Positions 26,239-37,009 of a stretch of 64,000 nucleotides of DNA are shown in pieces. The stretch is taken from assembly GCA_002900995.3 (NCBI GenBank), contig CM035312.1, positions 1,949,653-2,013,652 on the forward strand, written 5' to 3'. Both the position numbers and the translations under genes were made by a program. Numbering within the stretch: the stretch's first letter is position 1; each line of letters begins with the position of its first letter. This stretch comes from Ganoderma boninense (lineage: Eukaryota; Basidiomycota; Agaricomycetes; Polyporales; Polyporaceae). The notes beneath the pieces are model-generated. The model had not been told where the DNA came from. It did no database searches and saw only the letters and a list, made by a program, of their open reading frames with translations.

Positions 26239-26927
26239 TTATAGCTTCGAAAGGATTCGTTCGAGGGTCTTGGCTAGGACGTCCTTCGGCTGCTCGACGC
26301 GTGGCCAGCCGACGCCCAAGCCTTCGGCCTCGTTGGGCTTAGGGATGACATGGAAATGGACGTGGAAAACGTGCTGATGAGCGATCTTGCCGTTGTTCTA
26401 GCCAGAAAGTTCATAAATGTCATAATCAGAAGAAAATCGGTCGACAACGAACCTGGAGGATGTTGTAATCGACGACGCCAAGAGCTGTGGCGATCTTTTT
26501 GGCAAGAGGGAGTATCTCTGCGAGATATTCGTCCGGGACCTGGTCCATCCTGTCCGAGTGGTCTGGAAAAGGGTCAACGCGTAATTCCACAGCTATACAA
26601 CTATTTGCGTACATTTGGGGATAATCAAAGTATGACCCTCGGCAACGGGTCCGATGTCGAGAAACGCGTAGCTGAGACGTCGTTGAGCGATGTACGACTT
26701 CTATAGCATCCATTCCGCTGTTAACTCACTTCAGATCGGTCTCAAGGACCTTGAACGAGGAAATCTCCCCTAATAAGTGGGTTAGCGTCGCGACGATGAA
26801 AGGGTCGGTGGTGAGCTTACCCTTGGTGATCTTGCAGAAGAAGCAACTGTAAAAGGGTGTAAGGCTCCCAAAGTATATGCTTGGACTGAAATGAGTGTAT
26901 CTACCTGTCACTGAGATGGTCGGCCAT
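26239..26927 (-). CDS. HNT1: HIT-family protein (Hint-type nucleotide hydrolase)
   Basis: Histidine-triad hydrolase, probably an adenosine 5'-monophosphoramidase. Six exons: 26927-26905, 26846-26821, 26769-26730, 26671-26613, 26562-26453, 26397-26239; 138 residues, the family's normal size. Seen: CFFCKITKG with the N-terminal Cys pair, FLDIGPVAEGHTLIIPK, then the triad HVFHVHFHVIPKP with His 98, 100 and 102. Five introns of 50-58 bases in such a small gene is typical here. Phases agree throughout and the frame is intact. The exon 3/4 junction gives LNYAFLD where homologs often have LKSYAFLD, so that acceptor could be off by a few bases. Confidence 0.95.
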
Positions 26928-28388
26928 GGTGCTTAGTGTTGAAAGTCGTGGACTGGGGAGAATGCGGATAAGCGATGGACTGGACAGCTTTGTAAGTAGG
27001 AGAATGCCGGAGCTTCTTTGATGAAAGACGCTAGCAGCCTGATAGAGACCCGGGTGCTTTCAGAAATAACCTTCATCATGGAGGAAGTTGTTCAAGTCGA
27101 CAGCAATACGGCATCCCGATATGCCGTGGCGACAACACGAACCTACGGGATCTCGTAACACAACATCACCATGCTGCCACAGAAGCGTAAACTTCCCAAC
27201 CAATCCGTGTCACCCCAAATTTGTGCCCCAGAGCTGATCTAGGGCCAGAATGTTGCAACTTTCGAAGAGGCATTGTACACATGTGGTGGCACGAGGAGAG
27301 CGGCACGGCAGGATGGGATTTCGGAGTCCAGCTGGACTCCAGACAGCCCAACCCTGCATGTACGTGATCGTTGACGACATGAAGCAGCCTTCGGTCGCGT
27401 GGGTACCGTTGTCTCTCAAGGGTAGTCCCGCAGTAAGTAGAGCGCAGTCCGTGAAGCCCAGTGGGAGGGAATGGCGAACTGCAAGAGTGGAGAAGGCCGC
27501 GACGTGAAACTGACGTGGAGCGACAGAGAACATGTGGGCGCTAACTAGAATGAACGACTCGGATATGTTCCTCCGAGCCTCATCGGCAGAACACTCCAAC
27601 TCTCCGAGGATTAGGAGCCACCAACCATGGCCTGCTCGCAACGGCCACACGCGGGTCAGCCTAGGGTTAGCCTTTACCGGTTACCCTTCAGGCAGCTACT
27701 TACTAGACCTTCTCGCTCCCTATCCGAATAACCGCCGGCACCAAGACATCCGCAAACTTTTAAAAATTTTATCAGTCAAACATCCGCGATCTCTGGCACT
27801 ACAGGTATGTCGCTTGCTTCTGCCTCAGAGCTCAGGCTCTCTCTCAGCAGCGTAAATATTCAAGGCTTCTATCCCAGACCCCCCATGGGTGGATGCCTTG
27901 CACAATTGCCCTTCCGAAATCTCGCGCCCTATCACCGCGAGTCAGCCTTCCTGATTTCTTTAGCCTCTCCCATCTCTTCTGAGCGGTCATCGCAGTCTCT
28001 CATTGCTACCGGTGCCCCTCCTTCGTGATTTCTCGATTTCTAGGCATGGAATCGGATGACGTTCGGTGTCAACCGCGGGTACCGATACGCTTGCATTCAA
28101 AAGACACGGTGAATTCCATCAGTTCCACCGGGTCCAGAAGGGCCCTCTAAGATCCTTCTGACCGCCTTTGTCGCACACACCACAGCATCAACCGTTCCTG
28201 AAGATCACGATGAGGGATGCAATCCGCCTCGTCAGGTAGGGCACTGTCTGAACCTGTCTCAACATGAGAATGTCATGTTGTGCAGCGTAGCCCTATGTAA
28301 GCGTCGGTTAAACTCTGCGATGGCCGGCAGCACCTTCCCCCGCCCTTTCCCTCTCGCCCTCTCGACCTTCCCGACTACAGGTGCAGCC
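26928..28388. other. Intergenic, divergent HIT / 7TM region
   Basis: About 1.45 kb. A minus-strand open frame of 146 codons (27210-27650) has no recognisable domain or splice context and I do not call it. No other gene seen. Confidence 0.5.
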
Positions 28389-29759
28389 ATGGCTCTCGTC
28401 GTCCTTCCCAATATTTCGGTCCTCATCTCCATATGGATGGAGACCTTATTTTATGGTACGTAGCACACATGTAGGTCCTTCCGAGGCCTTACGCTCACGC
28501 TCGCTTGGGTTAGGGATGTATGTGGTGCTGTTCTTCAGCTCCTTCTTTGTTCTCTCTCGCACCCGGAATGTAATCGTGCAAAGTTGGGTAATCCGCCTTG
28601 CGACGGTTCTAATGTTAGTATCAGGTCCCGTCTTCCATATAGAGAAACATACCTAACCTTCATACGCGAATAGGTTCTGCATCGCGACTACCCACATGGC
28701 AGTCAATGTCCGCCGTCTCGTTGAGGGCTTCATCCTGCCTGCGACTAAGGCAGACACGTTGGCATACCTTTACGACATCCATCAGCCGCTCAATATTGTT
28801 AAGCAATACCCTCTGGGTGTTTAATGTACGTAGCTCTGAAGCTTGCATTATACAGTATGTTAATGTTGACCGCTGCAAATTGTCACACAGAATGTGCTTG
28901 CCGACGGAATCATTGTAAGCCATAATCTACCCCTCGTTACGTTAGTTTTCCGCTGAAACGCTTCATATAGGTTTGGCGCCTCTACACTCTGTGGAACATC
29001 CACGTCTGCATCCTTCCGATCCTTCTCCTCCTCTGCACCACAGCCTTTGGCCTAGCGGTGCGTTTTTCTTCCCCCGCCTCCCGCCCTCTCGAGCCAGCCT
29101 GCTGACCGCCACGCTCTCAACCGCTAGACGGCCACCTCGCTCCTTCCGCAAATCGGCGCCGGGAACAGCATCTTCGTCTCGCACTTCCAGCGGTTCGCCA
29201 CCACGCAGTACGCGATCTCGCTCACCAACAACGTCCTCGTCACCAGCCTCATCTCCGGCCGCATCTGGTACGTCACGCGCGAGGTCCGCACATCGGGCTA
29301 TGCCACCGGCTCCGACTACCGCCGCGCGATCCTCGTCGTGATCGAGTCCGGCGCGCTCTACGCGCTCACGCAGGTCATCCAGCTCGCGTGGTATGTCGCG
29401 AAGTTTCCCGGGCTCTACTTTGTCGCAGACTCGTTCGTCCAAATCATGGTGAGTCCTCCGCTTCCCGTTTCCATAGCCCATGCTGACAGCCCGGGGGACA
29501 GGCGATCGTACCGACGAGCGTGGTGCTCCTCGTCGCGCTCGGGCGGACGCTCGTCGAGGAGTCGCAGGCGGCGGCGTCGGGCGTGCTTAGCGAGATGAAG
29601 TTCACCAGCGGGGCGACGAAGTCGAGCCGTACGCTGGGTTCTATGAAGGAGGGGTACGCCCTGGACCGCGTGATGACAGAGCCGAAGTTCAAGCCCGGCG
29701 AGATGCCCGCGCACTCACAGGTGCTGCTGCCTCCTGGCCCTGCCGAAGAATTGGCGTGA
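28389..29759 (+). CDS. Basidiomycete seven-helix membrane protein of unknown function
   Basis: Member of a large agaricomycete family of 7TM proteins without known role. Exons: 28389-28455, 28514-28613, 28674-28818, 28891-28914, 28971-29057, 29128-29448, 29502-29759; about 333 residues. Seen: hydrophobic helices such as MYVVLFFSSFFVLS, ILPILLLLCTTAFGLA, NNVLVTSLISGRIWYV, VVIESGALYALTQVIQL and AIVPTSVVLLVALGR, then a polar C-tail. GRIWYVTREV and VIESGALY are family hallmarks. The end of exon 3 is problematic. The good donor GTACGT (28826) is preceded by an in-frame TAA unless one G of GGG (28815-28817) is surplus; the in-frame alternative donor GTTTAA is poor. The start could also be 28320. 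Confidence 0.8.
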
Positions 29760-29979
29760 ACTTGGGCCGCTGGTAAGGACGAGGGATATGGCGAGACTAT
29801 GTACCAGAGATGCTCCCGCAGGATGTTAAGGTTAGGGACGAGCTGCCGATCGCGACGACTTGGGCTGTATTTACTATTCATAACTAGGTCTCAAGGACTC
29901 ATCTCCACCTGTGACAACTTAGCGCCTTTACAGAGATGAGAAATAATCAGTGATAAAGAAGAAAAGAAGGGCAAACTTA

Positions 29980-31090
29980 CTAGTACTTGCATGAAGGAAT
30001 GGCCGCCACCTAAGAACGTCATCCTATCAGGGCTAACGCGTTGTGATTGTCGGCTCGTAGTTATTACACTCTTGTTCAGCGCATAGACTCACTTGAAGTG
30101 GAAGTGGATCCCAGCATTATGTGCCACCTCGGCCGCGGAGGGACCCCTTGAGCTAGCACTCGTCGGCATCCTCGCCCTGAAGTTCCATGTTCTGACCGCA
30201 TGCGGTGGACGACGCGAGGATGTGCGTGCTTGGGGCACTAAGACACTGTCGCCCTACCTCTCCACCCATACCAGGAATCTGCTTTGAGATGGTGAAGGAC
30301 GGCGCCTTGGTGACCGCTTTCATGTTAGCCCGGACTGCAAGTCTCAGGTTCAGCACCATCTATCATACGGGACCTCGTCAGCAGAACGAATTCACTCACT
30401 GGAGATGTTACTAATGACCTCCTTCGCAATTCGAACGCTGGCCGCTCTCCCCCGCTGCCGCCTTCTCGACGATTCGCGTTGCGTCGACGACCTTCCTCAG
30501 GTCCTGCGTGCTCTGATGCGAGAAGTTCTTGACCACCCAGCGCCGGAGCCACTGCCACGGCCCGACGATATACCCTTGAACGAGATGATGATGTTCCGCA
30601 TCACATGACCTATCAACGATTATGGCCTGCAGCGAGAGTCAGATTTCTACAATTCCTTCGTGGGATGGGTGAGGCGGAACCTACAGAGATCTTGGCAGCC
30701 TGGAAGAACGGATGCCCATCCTCGTCATGAGTTGACAACTTCTGGTTGAAGATGTAACCGATGTCTGCTTCGCAAATGAGCTCGAGCACAGCGTGCAATG
30801 CGTCCAGGGTAATATAATGTGCCCATGTCGCGAGAGGCATCGTCAACACGCGCCGAGAAGGCTTACATAGACCAGTTGTTGTTCTTGTCCAACTTTCGTC
30901 AGTATGCTTGAAGACGAGGCTGGAACTTTGCTCAAGGAGGCTCAAGGGGCACGTCGGACCGTCGGTCCGTGCGACTGTCTGGCTGAGCGCCATTGCTGGC
31001 AACGTTGTTCCCGCCTGCCAGTGCAACGCTCCGCCCGGACTATGTAACTCTCTACTGGGATCTTTCACCGCTGTGCACCTGCACATGAAT
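29980..31090 (-). pseudogene. Decayed cytochrome P450
   Basis: Scattered P450-like pieces on the minus strand in several frames. Around 30750-30860 is WAHYITLDALHAVLELICEA with GYIFNQ, like the segment before helix F. Around 30450-30600 is LRRWVVKNFSHQSTQDLRK. Around 30290-30350 is VRANMKA, like the stretch before helix I. Around 29985-30030 is RMTFLGGGHSFMQV, which lines up with heme loops of the type MTFLGG-R-x-CIG but has Phe where the heme-binding Cys must be. Stops lie between the pieces and no continuous splice model works. It may extend upstream to about 31260. Not the same subfamily as the P450 at 23-25 kb. Moderate confidence, as recognition rests on short matches. Confidence 0.55.
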
Positions 31091-31338
31091 ACCGCACTCT
31101 AGAACAACTCTAGGAAGTCTGTATTTCCTCAGCATAATGGTCCGGTACGAACTGTTTACCTGCACCGTCTGCTCCTTCTCGTTCTGGCAACATGTTGCAA
31201 GGACCAAGCACACGTGAGGCTGAGCAGAGTGAGGGAAGGTAGACGATGACGTTCACCGGAGCCATAGACCTCGCTTTGTCAGCCAAAGTCCTCTTATCGC
31301 GATCGGCCAATGTTTGGTGAAGGAGTTTCCAGTGCGCG

Positions 31339-31346
31339 TATAAATA
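31339..31346 (+). promoter_or_regulatory. TATA-like box of SDR copy 2
   Basis: TATAAATA about 90 bases before the start codon at 31431, in the 340-base gap after the decayed P450. Confidence 0.55.
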
Positions 31347-31430
31347 TGTTCGGGCGACCTTCCGTGAGTACACACACCCTTCCCCCCGCTTCAAGCTACC
31401 TACAGTTCACCGCATATAGCGCATATAACG

Positions 31431-32890
31431 ATGCCCGCCATTACCTCTGGAAAGGTCCTTGTCACCGGCGCCAACGGCTACATCGCTGTCTGGGTTGTCA
31501 AGTCATTCCTCGACCAAGGCTTTTCGGTCCGGGGTACAGTCCGCTCTGAGAGCAAGGCCACTCATCTCCGCTCGCTCTTCAAGCCGTTTGGAGACAAGTT
31601 CGAAGTAGTGATTGTTGAAGATATTACGAAGGTGCGTACACACTCCTCTGCGGAACAAGGCGGGGTAGAGTTGGAGGAGGATGGATTTTGGTGAAGGGGG
31701 GACTCTGCGAACTCTGCTATCTCCGGGTTTTCTGTGACCCTCAGATAGTGAAATATGGTCTCGTGAACCGACATGTGTAACACGGAAACAAAGAGCACCC
31801 CCTGTTCCGTGTAACGAGCATTTTTCTCGCACGCCTCACTATCTGCCGTTGTGATAGTGAATTGAATTCCACCGTACCTGAGAAGCCGAAAGCTGATTTT
31901 GACTTGCGCTTCCTGTCATCTAGGAAGGCGCATTCGATGAAGCCGTCAAAGGCGTGGATGCGATCGCGCACACTGCATCGCCCTTCCACTTCAAAGCTGA
32001 CGACCCCGAGGAACTCATCGGCCCCGCCGTGCACGGCACGACCGGCATCCTCGCCTCCGCGCTCAAGCACGGCCCCGCCGTCCAGCGTATCGTCGTCACG
32101 TCCTCGTGCGCGTCCGTGCTCACGCCATCGCCCGAGCCCCGCGTCTTCTCCGAAGCGGATTGGAATGAAGCGAGCATCATCGAGGTCAAGGAGAAGGGAC
32201 GCGAGGCGACGAGCTTCGCCAAGTACCGCGCGAGCAAGACCCTCGCGGAGCGCGCCGCGTGGGAGTTCTTCGAGAAGCGCAAGGGCGAGGTCAAGTGGGA
32301 CCTGGCGGTGGTGAACCCGCCGTTCGTGTTCGGCCCATTCTTGCACGAAGTGGACAAGCCGGAGAACTTGAACGAGTCGGCACGGGACTGGTACGACACC
32401 ATCGTCAAGAGCACCAAGGATAACGAGGCGTTGGTGAACATTGGGTACGGTTTCGTTTGCTCTTGGTTTGGATGCGGTCGGTGTGTGCTAAGGCCGACGT
32501 GGATTTCGAATTCGTTCGTCAGCTCGTCGTATGTCGACGTACGAGACCTTGCGCTCGGACACGCACTCGCGGTGACGAAGCAAGAAGCAGGTGGCGAACG
32601 CGTCATCATCAGTGCGGGACCATGGAAGTGGCAGGACTTCGGTCAGTGATTTCATCTCCGTTCGTACAACAAATCCGATGTACTAATTTAGATCATACTT
32701 AGTTAGCGTCGCACACCGTTTATACCCAAGCTTACCTGCTGGAAACCCTTCATACGACCCTGCGGCGGCCGTTCATTTCATCAGGTACTCCCCCGACAAG
32801 GAGCGCAAGTTGCTTGGTATCAAGTTCAGGACCCTCGAAGAGACGACGAAGGATACTCTGGACGACTTCAAGGCACGAGGTTGGCTGTAG
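31431..32890 (+). CDS. Extended SDR / DFR-like NAD(P)H reductase, copy 2
   Basis: Paralog of the gene at 3115-4335. Four exons: 31431-31631, 31924-32444, 32523-32641, 32703-32890, with the same lengths (201, 521, 119, 188) and phases as copy 1; 342 residues, intact. Seen: VTGANGYIAVWVV Rossmann motif, HTASPFHFKA, VTSSCASV with the catalytic Ser region, KYRASKTLAERAAW with the Tyr-Lys pair, NPPFVFGP, and VDVRDLALGHA. Intron 1 is 292 bases here but only 66 in copy 1. It is followed 690 bases on by copy 3 in the same direction. Substrate unknown. Adjacency to P450 sequence hints at secondary or detoxification chemistry, but that is inference only. Confidence 0.93.
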
Positions 32891-33579
32891 AAAGGCGAGC
32901 GAAGAAGTGTCAGTAAAGTCGCTCAACAAATTTTGTAGCTGTAGTCTGTCAAATGCATCTCGTGACAAATCGAGGGAGAAATTCGTCGTCAATCAAGGCC
33001 GAAACCCCCTTACGAACTGGCCGGGGCGCCCATACGCCCTACGGAATGATGTCGAAGAGCGTCGAAGTCGAAATCGCGTGTCGGTGCAGTTCTGCTGTGT
33101 CCGCGCACCACGGCCGATCTGACGTATCGCTCGTAAACAGCTATGACACGCCGCCCCTGCGTGGGTGCCGAGACCACCCTCGACGGACAACTATTGCACG
33201 ATTCCCCATAGCGGACCGTGCGTCGCTCGCGTGGGTCGCCAAAAGCGCAGCGTTTCAGAGGCGGGGGATTTGCCAAGTCCATGGTGGCCGTCGATGGGCT
33301 GCTCCCTCCGCCACAGGATGTCGCGTTCTGGCTTCCTTGTATACCACGGTGGGGTGCTCTTCTAGGGAGGCACCCGAAGACTGAACCCTGCAGGCGTCGA
33401 GGGGGGTATGGCGGCGCTAGCCGAAATTCTTTCCGATCCCTTCGCGTCGCGCGGGGGTGGAGGTATATAACAGCCCCCCCCCCGGACGCGCAATGGGCGA
33501 AAGAGCCCACACCTCACCCGTTTGCTTTCACCCGACACACCTACTTGCCTGTACTTCCCGTCCGCACTCGTGACGCGCC
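32891..33579. other. Intergenic between SDR copies 2 and 3
   Basis: Holds the promoter of copy 3: TATATAA at 33464-33470, about 110 bases before the start, directly followed by a run of C (33474-33482). No other gene seen. Confidence 0.6.
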
Positions 33580-34799
33580 ATGCCTGCCATCCATGCTGGG
33601 AAGGTCCTCGTGACCGGGGCGAGCGGGTACATTGCCGTCTGGGTGCTCAAGGCGCTTCTCGACCGAGGGTTTGCAGTGCGCGGGACGGTCCGCTCGGAGA
33701 GCAAGCGCGCGGTGCTGGAGGAGGTCTTCAGGACGTACGGCGCGAGGCTCGAGTGCGTGATCGTCGAGGACATAGCCAAGGTGGGCCCCCTCCGACCTCC
33801 TTTCCGCCAAGGTTCCTATCGATAAAACGAGATTGATATGACATTGTTTATCGTTTTTTAGGAAGGCGCATTCGACGATGCCGTGGTCGGCGTCGACGCT
33901 ATGGCGCACACCGCATCGCCCTTCCACTTCACAGCGGACGACCCGGACGAGATCATCGTCCCCGCCGTACGGGGCGCCGTGAACCTCCTTGCGTCGGCCA
34001 AGAAGCACGGCACCGAGGTCAAGCGCGTCGTCTTCACCTCCTCGTGCACCGCGATCGCGACCCCCTGGACGGAGGGCGCGACCGTCGACGAGCGGGACTG
34101 GAACGAGTGGTCGATCAACGAGGTCCGCACGAAGGGCCGAGAGGCGCACGGGCTGGATAAGTACAGGGCGAGCAAGGCGCTGTCTGAGCGCGCGGCATGG
34201 CATTGGTACGAAGAGAACAAGGAGGGGCTCGGATGGGACATGGTCGTCCTGAACCCGTCGTTTGTGATGGGCCCGTGGCTGCACAAGACGGAAAATCTGA
34301 CAGACTTGAGCCAGTCGCTCCGGTTCTACCATTCGATGATTCTGAAAGGGCAGATGAGTAACGACATGCTCGCGAACATGGGGTACGCTGGATTTATCGT
34401 CTCGCGGAGTTGCTTTTGCTGATGGTTCGACTAAGGACATCCTGGGTAGATGTCCGAGACGTTGCAGAGGCCCATGCCCTCGCTTTCATCGAGCCAGCGG
34501 TCGGCGGCGAGCGTATCATCGTGAGCGCACATGCTTTCAAATGGCAAGATTTGAGTAAGCGGTTTGATGTGTTATTAATAACGGAGACACGCACTGACCG
34601 GAAGACAGTTTTAATGGCCCGGAAGATTGAGGGGGATAAGATTCCTGCAGGAAATACATCCTATGATCCCTCCAAGGCGAAGCACATACACGTGGTTGCA
34701 GACAAGGGGAGGCAAATGCTTGGTCTGACGTACCACAGCCTCGAAGAGACGACAAGACATATGCTGCATGAATTCAAATGTAGAGGTTGGATTAGCTGA
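33580..34799 (+). CDS. Extended SDR / DFR-like NAD(P)H reductase, copy 3
   Basis: Third paralog. Exons: 33580-33780, 33862-34382, 34436-34554, 34609-34799 (201, 521, 119, 191 bases); 343 residues, intact. Seen: VTGASGYIAVWVL, HTASPFHFTADD, FTSSCTAI, KYRASKALSERAAW with the catalytic Tyr-x3-Lys, NPSFVMGP, SWVDVRDVAEAHA. Compared with copies 1 and 2, its donor at exon 1 is GTGGGC and its last exon is one codon longer (ends GWIS). Tandem placement with copy 2 and identical intron positions show origin by duplication. Specificity cannot be read from sequence. Confidence 0.93.
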
Positions 34800-35443
34800 A
34801 GCATGACGGTGTATATGCGAGACCGTTGCCTCACCATGTGCGTAACATTGCAGCCGGCTTGCAGTGCGAGTGCAAGTAAAGCAACTGGGATGGTGCTCGA
34901 GGAAGGTCTGGGGTCGGTGTAGCGTTCGAACGGTCGAGGGGGGCCGCAGGCTCTTCACTTCCGTCCAATGGTTCGTCACTGTGTTTTGTCAGTTTACGAT
35001 TGTGCTCAGCATGATCGCCTGATGATTCACAATCTAGAGATTCAGGTGTGTTCATGACAAGAATAACTTGGGTAATACTTGGTGGGAAACGGACCGGAAC
35101 CATGACCGTTGTTTTTCTGGCTCTCCAGCACACGCTGCACCAATTCATGCTTCGAAGGCACCGGAGTTGCATTGGAGTGCCACTCAAGTGCTTCTCTTAC
35201 ACGCATCGGGGCCCCCTTTCGCTCGCGGATGAAGCGGACGCGGTCAGGTGGTCAGCGGGCGTGATTCGGAGAAACGACGGTGTACGTACGAGGAGTGCCC
35301 GGTGAGCTCGTCGCCATCAGACCTCGCGGGCCGTGCGCCCTATTCATGGCTCAGCTCGCGTATATAACTTGGTGGGCGTAGAGCGAACTACAGCGACCGA
35401 CTCATCCCCTTTCTGACTCGGACTGTCACTGGGGTCGTTCGCG
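34800..35443. other. Intergenic, upstream of SGNH hydrolase
   Basis: Contains TATATAA at 35361-35367, 77 bases before the next start codon. No gene seen. Confidence 0.6.
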
Positions 35444-36845
35444 ATGAAGCTCTCGTTCCTAGCCTTGAGCATTGCATCGCTGTTCGCGACTCATATAGCA
35501 GCCGATGCGCCCCGACCCAGGAGCCAGGAGTCCGCAAGCTCGCACCCCGCCGGACACTGGGTCGCGGCATGGACATCGATGCCGCAGCTGACTGAGCCCG
35601 CGAACCTCCCCAATCCTCCCTTCAACACGACCGGGCTCGTATTCGCCAACTCGACCATCCGCTCGACCATTCATGTCACCACACCATCCTCGCGTATCCG
35701 TCTCCGCATCTCGAACGCATTCGGGGCCACTGACTTGCCGATCACGAACGTGACAATCGCGCGGCCGCTCGACGGTACGGCCGGGAGCTCCGCCATCGAC
35801 ACAAGCACCCTCCAGACGCTAACGTTCAGCGGGTCCCCGTCGTTCACGATTCCGAACGGCGCGCTGGTCGTCTCCGATCCTATCGACTTCGAGGTTAAGG
35901 CGCAGACGGAGCTGACTGTCAGCGTCTTCCTAGAGTCAGGCCAGGTCGGCAACTCCATCACGAGCCATCCTGGGAGCCGGACGACGAGTTGGATGACGTT
36001 TGGGAACCAGGTCTCTGCGGCCAACATCACCGGACCGTCAGTGCAGAGCGTCGCTCACTGGTGAGTATCTCCAGGGCTGATCACCACAAACAAGCGCCGA
36101 GCGCCGAGAAATGTCCTCCAGGTACTTCATCAGCACGCTCGACGCATGGGTCCCCAAGTCGAGCAGCACGGTCGCCTTCGTCGGCGACAGCATCACAGAC
36201 GGCCGCGGCAGCGACGACAACATGAACAACCGCTGGCCAGACCTCCTCCTCGCGCGCCTCCAAACGTCCCGCGACCCCGCCCTCACCTCGCTCGCGTTCG
36301 CCAACCAAGCCGCGGGCGGGAACCGCATCCTCGCCGACGGGCTGGGTCCGAACGCGATCGGCCGCTTCGACCGTGACGTCCTCGCGCAGCCCGGCGTGAA
36401 GTTCGCGTTCGTCTTCGAGGGCGTGAACGACATTGGGGTCGCAGACGCGACGGACGCGGCGCAGGCGGCGATCGGGGACGCGGTCATCGGCGCGTACAAG
36501 CAGTTCGTGCTGCGCGCGCACGCGGCGGGGCTGCCGATCTTCGCCGCGACGATCACGCCGTTCAGCGCGCCCGGGTTCAACGCGACAATCCAACCGTACT
36601 CGAGCTTGATACGCGAGGCGACGCGCCAGCGCGTGAACGCGTTCATCCGCGAGGGCGGGTGGTTCGACGCGTTTGCAGACTTCGACGCGGTCGTGCGGGA
36701 CCCCGATGTCCCAAGCCAGCTCAGCGCGCAGTTTAACTCGGGCGACTTCTTGCACCCGAACGTTGCGGGGTATACCGCGATCGCGGAGGCGTTCCCGGTA
36801 GAGATTTTCAAGCAGTTTGCGGAAGGGGTGGATGGATGGGCGTGA
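35444..36845 (+). CDS. Secreted SGNH/GDSL-type hydrolase
   Basis: Predicted extracellular esterase or lipase-like enzyme, perhaps acting on acetylated plant polymers; substrate unproven. Two exons, 35444-36060 and 36122-36845; 446 residues. Seen: signal peptide MKLSFLALSIASLFATHIAA, an N-terminal beta-rich domain of about 180 residues (IRSTIHVTTPSSRIRLRISN), then the SGNH domain. Block I is FVGDSITDG (Ser about 229), the Gly block is in ANQAAGGNRI, block III is FEGVNDIG, and block V is SGDFLHPN with the Asp/His pair. All catalytic residues are present and the frame is intact. This two-part layout is common in fungal secreted GDSL proteins. Confidence 0.93.
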
Positions 36846-37009
36846 GGTTCTTCGGGGAATGTGTGCATCGGGCAGCGGTGTAACGCTATCGTCGTGTTCA
36901 ACAAAAAGAGCCCCTTGTTACTCTGGTGTGTATTATAGCTAACATAGCGATCAGATGGTGTGTCGGAGGGATCGGGGACGCGAAAACTCACCTGTGCTTC
37001 TAGCAGGGT

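Noticed and set aside
27210..27650. 146-codon minus-strand open frame in the HIT/7TM gap
   Set aside because: No recognisable motif, no promoter or intron context, overlaps another open frame on the plus strand.
33472..33482. Poly-C run as a structural element
   Set aside because: Short single-base run directly after a TATA box; a promoter composition effect is enough.
36038..36991. 317-codon minus-strand open frame
   Set aside because: Antisense to the SGNH hydrolase catalytic domain.
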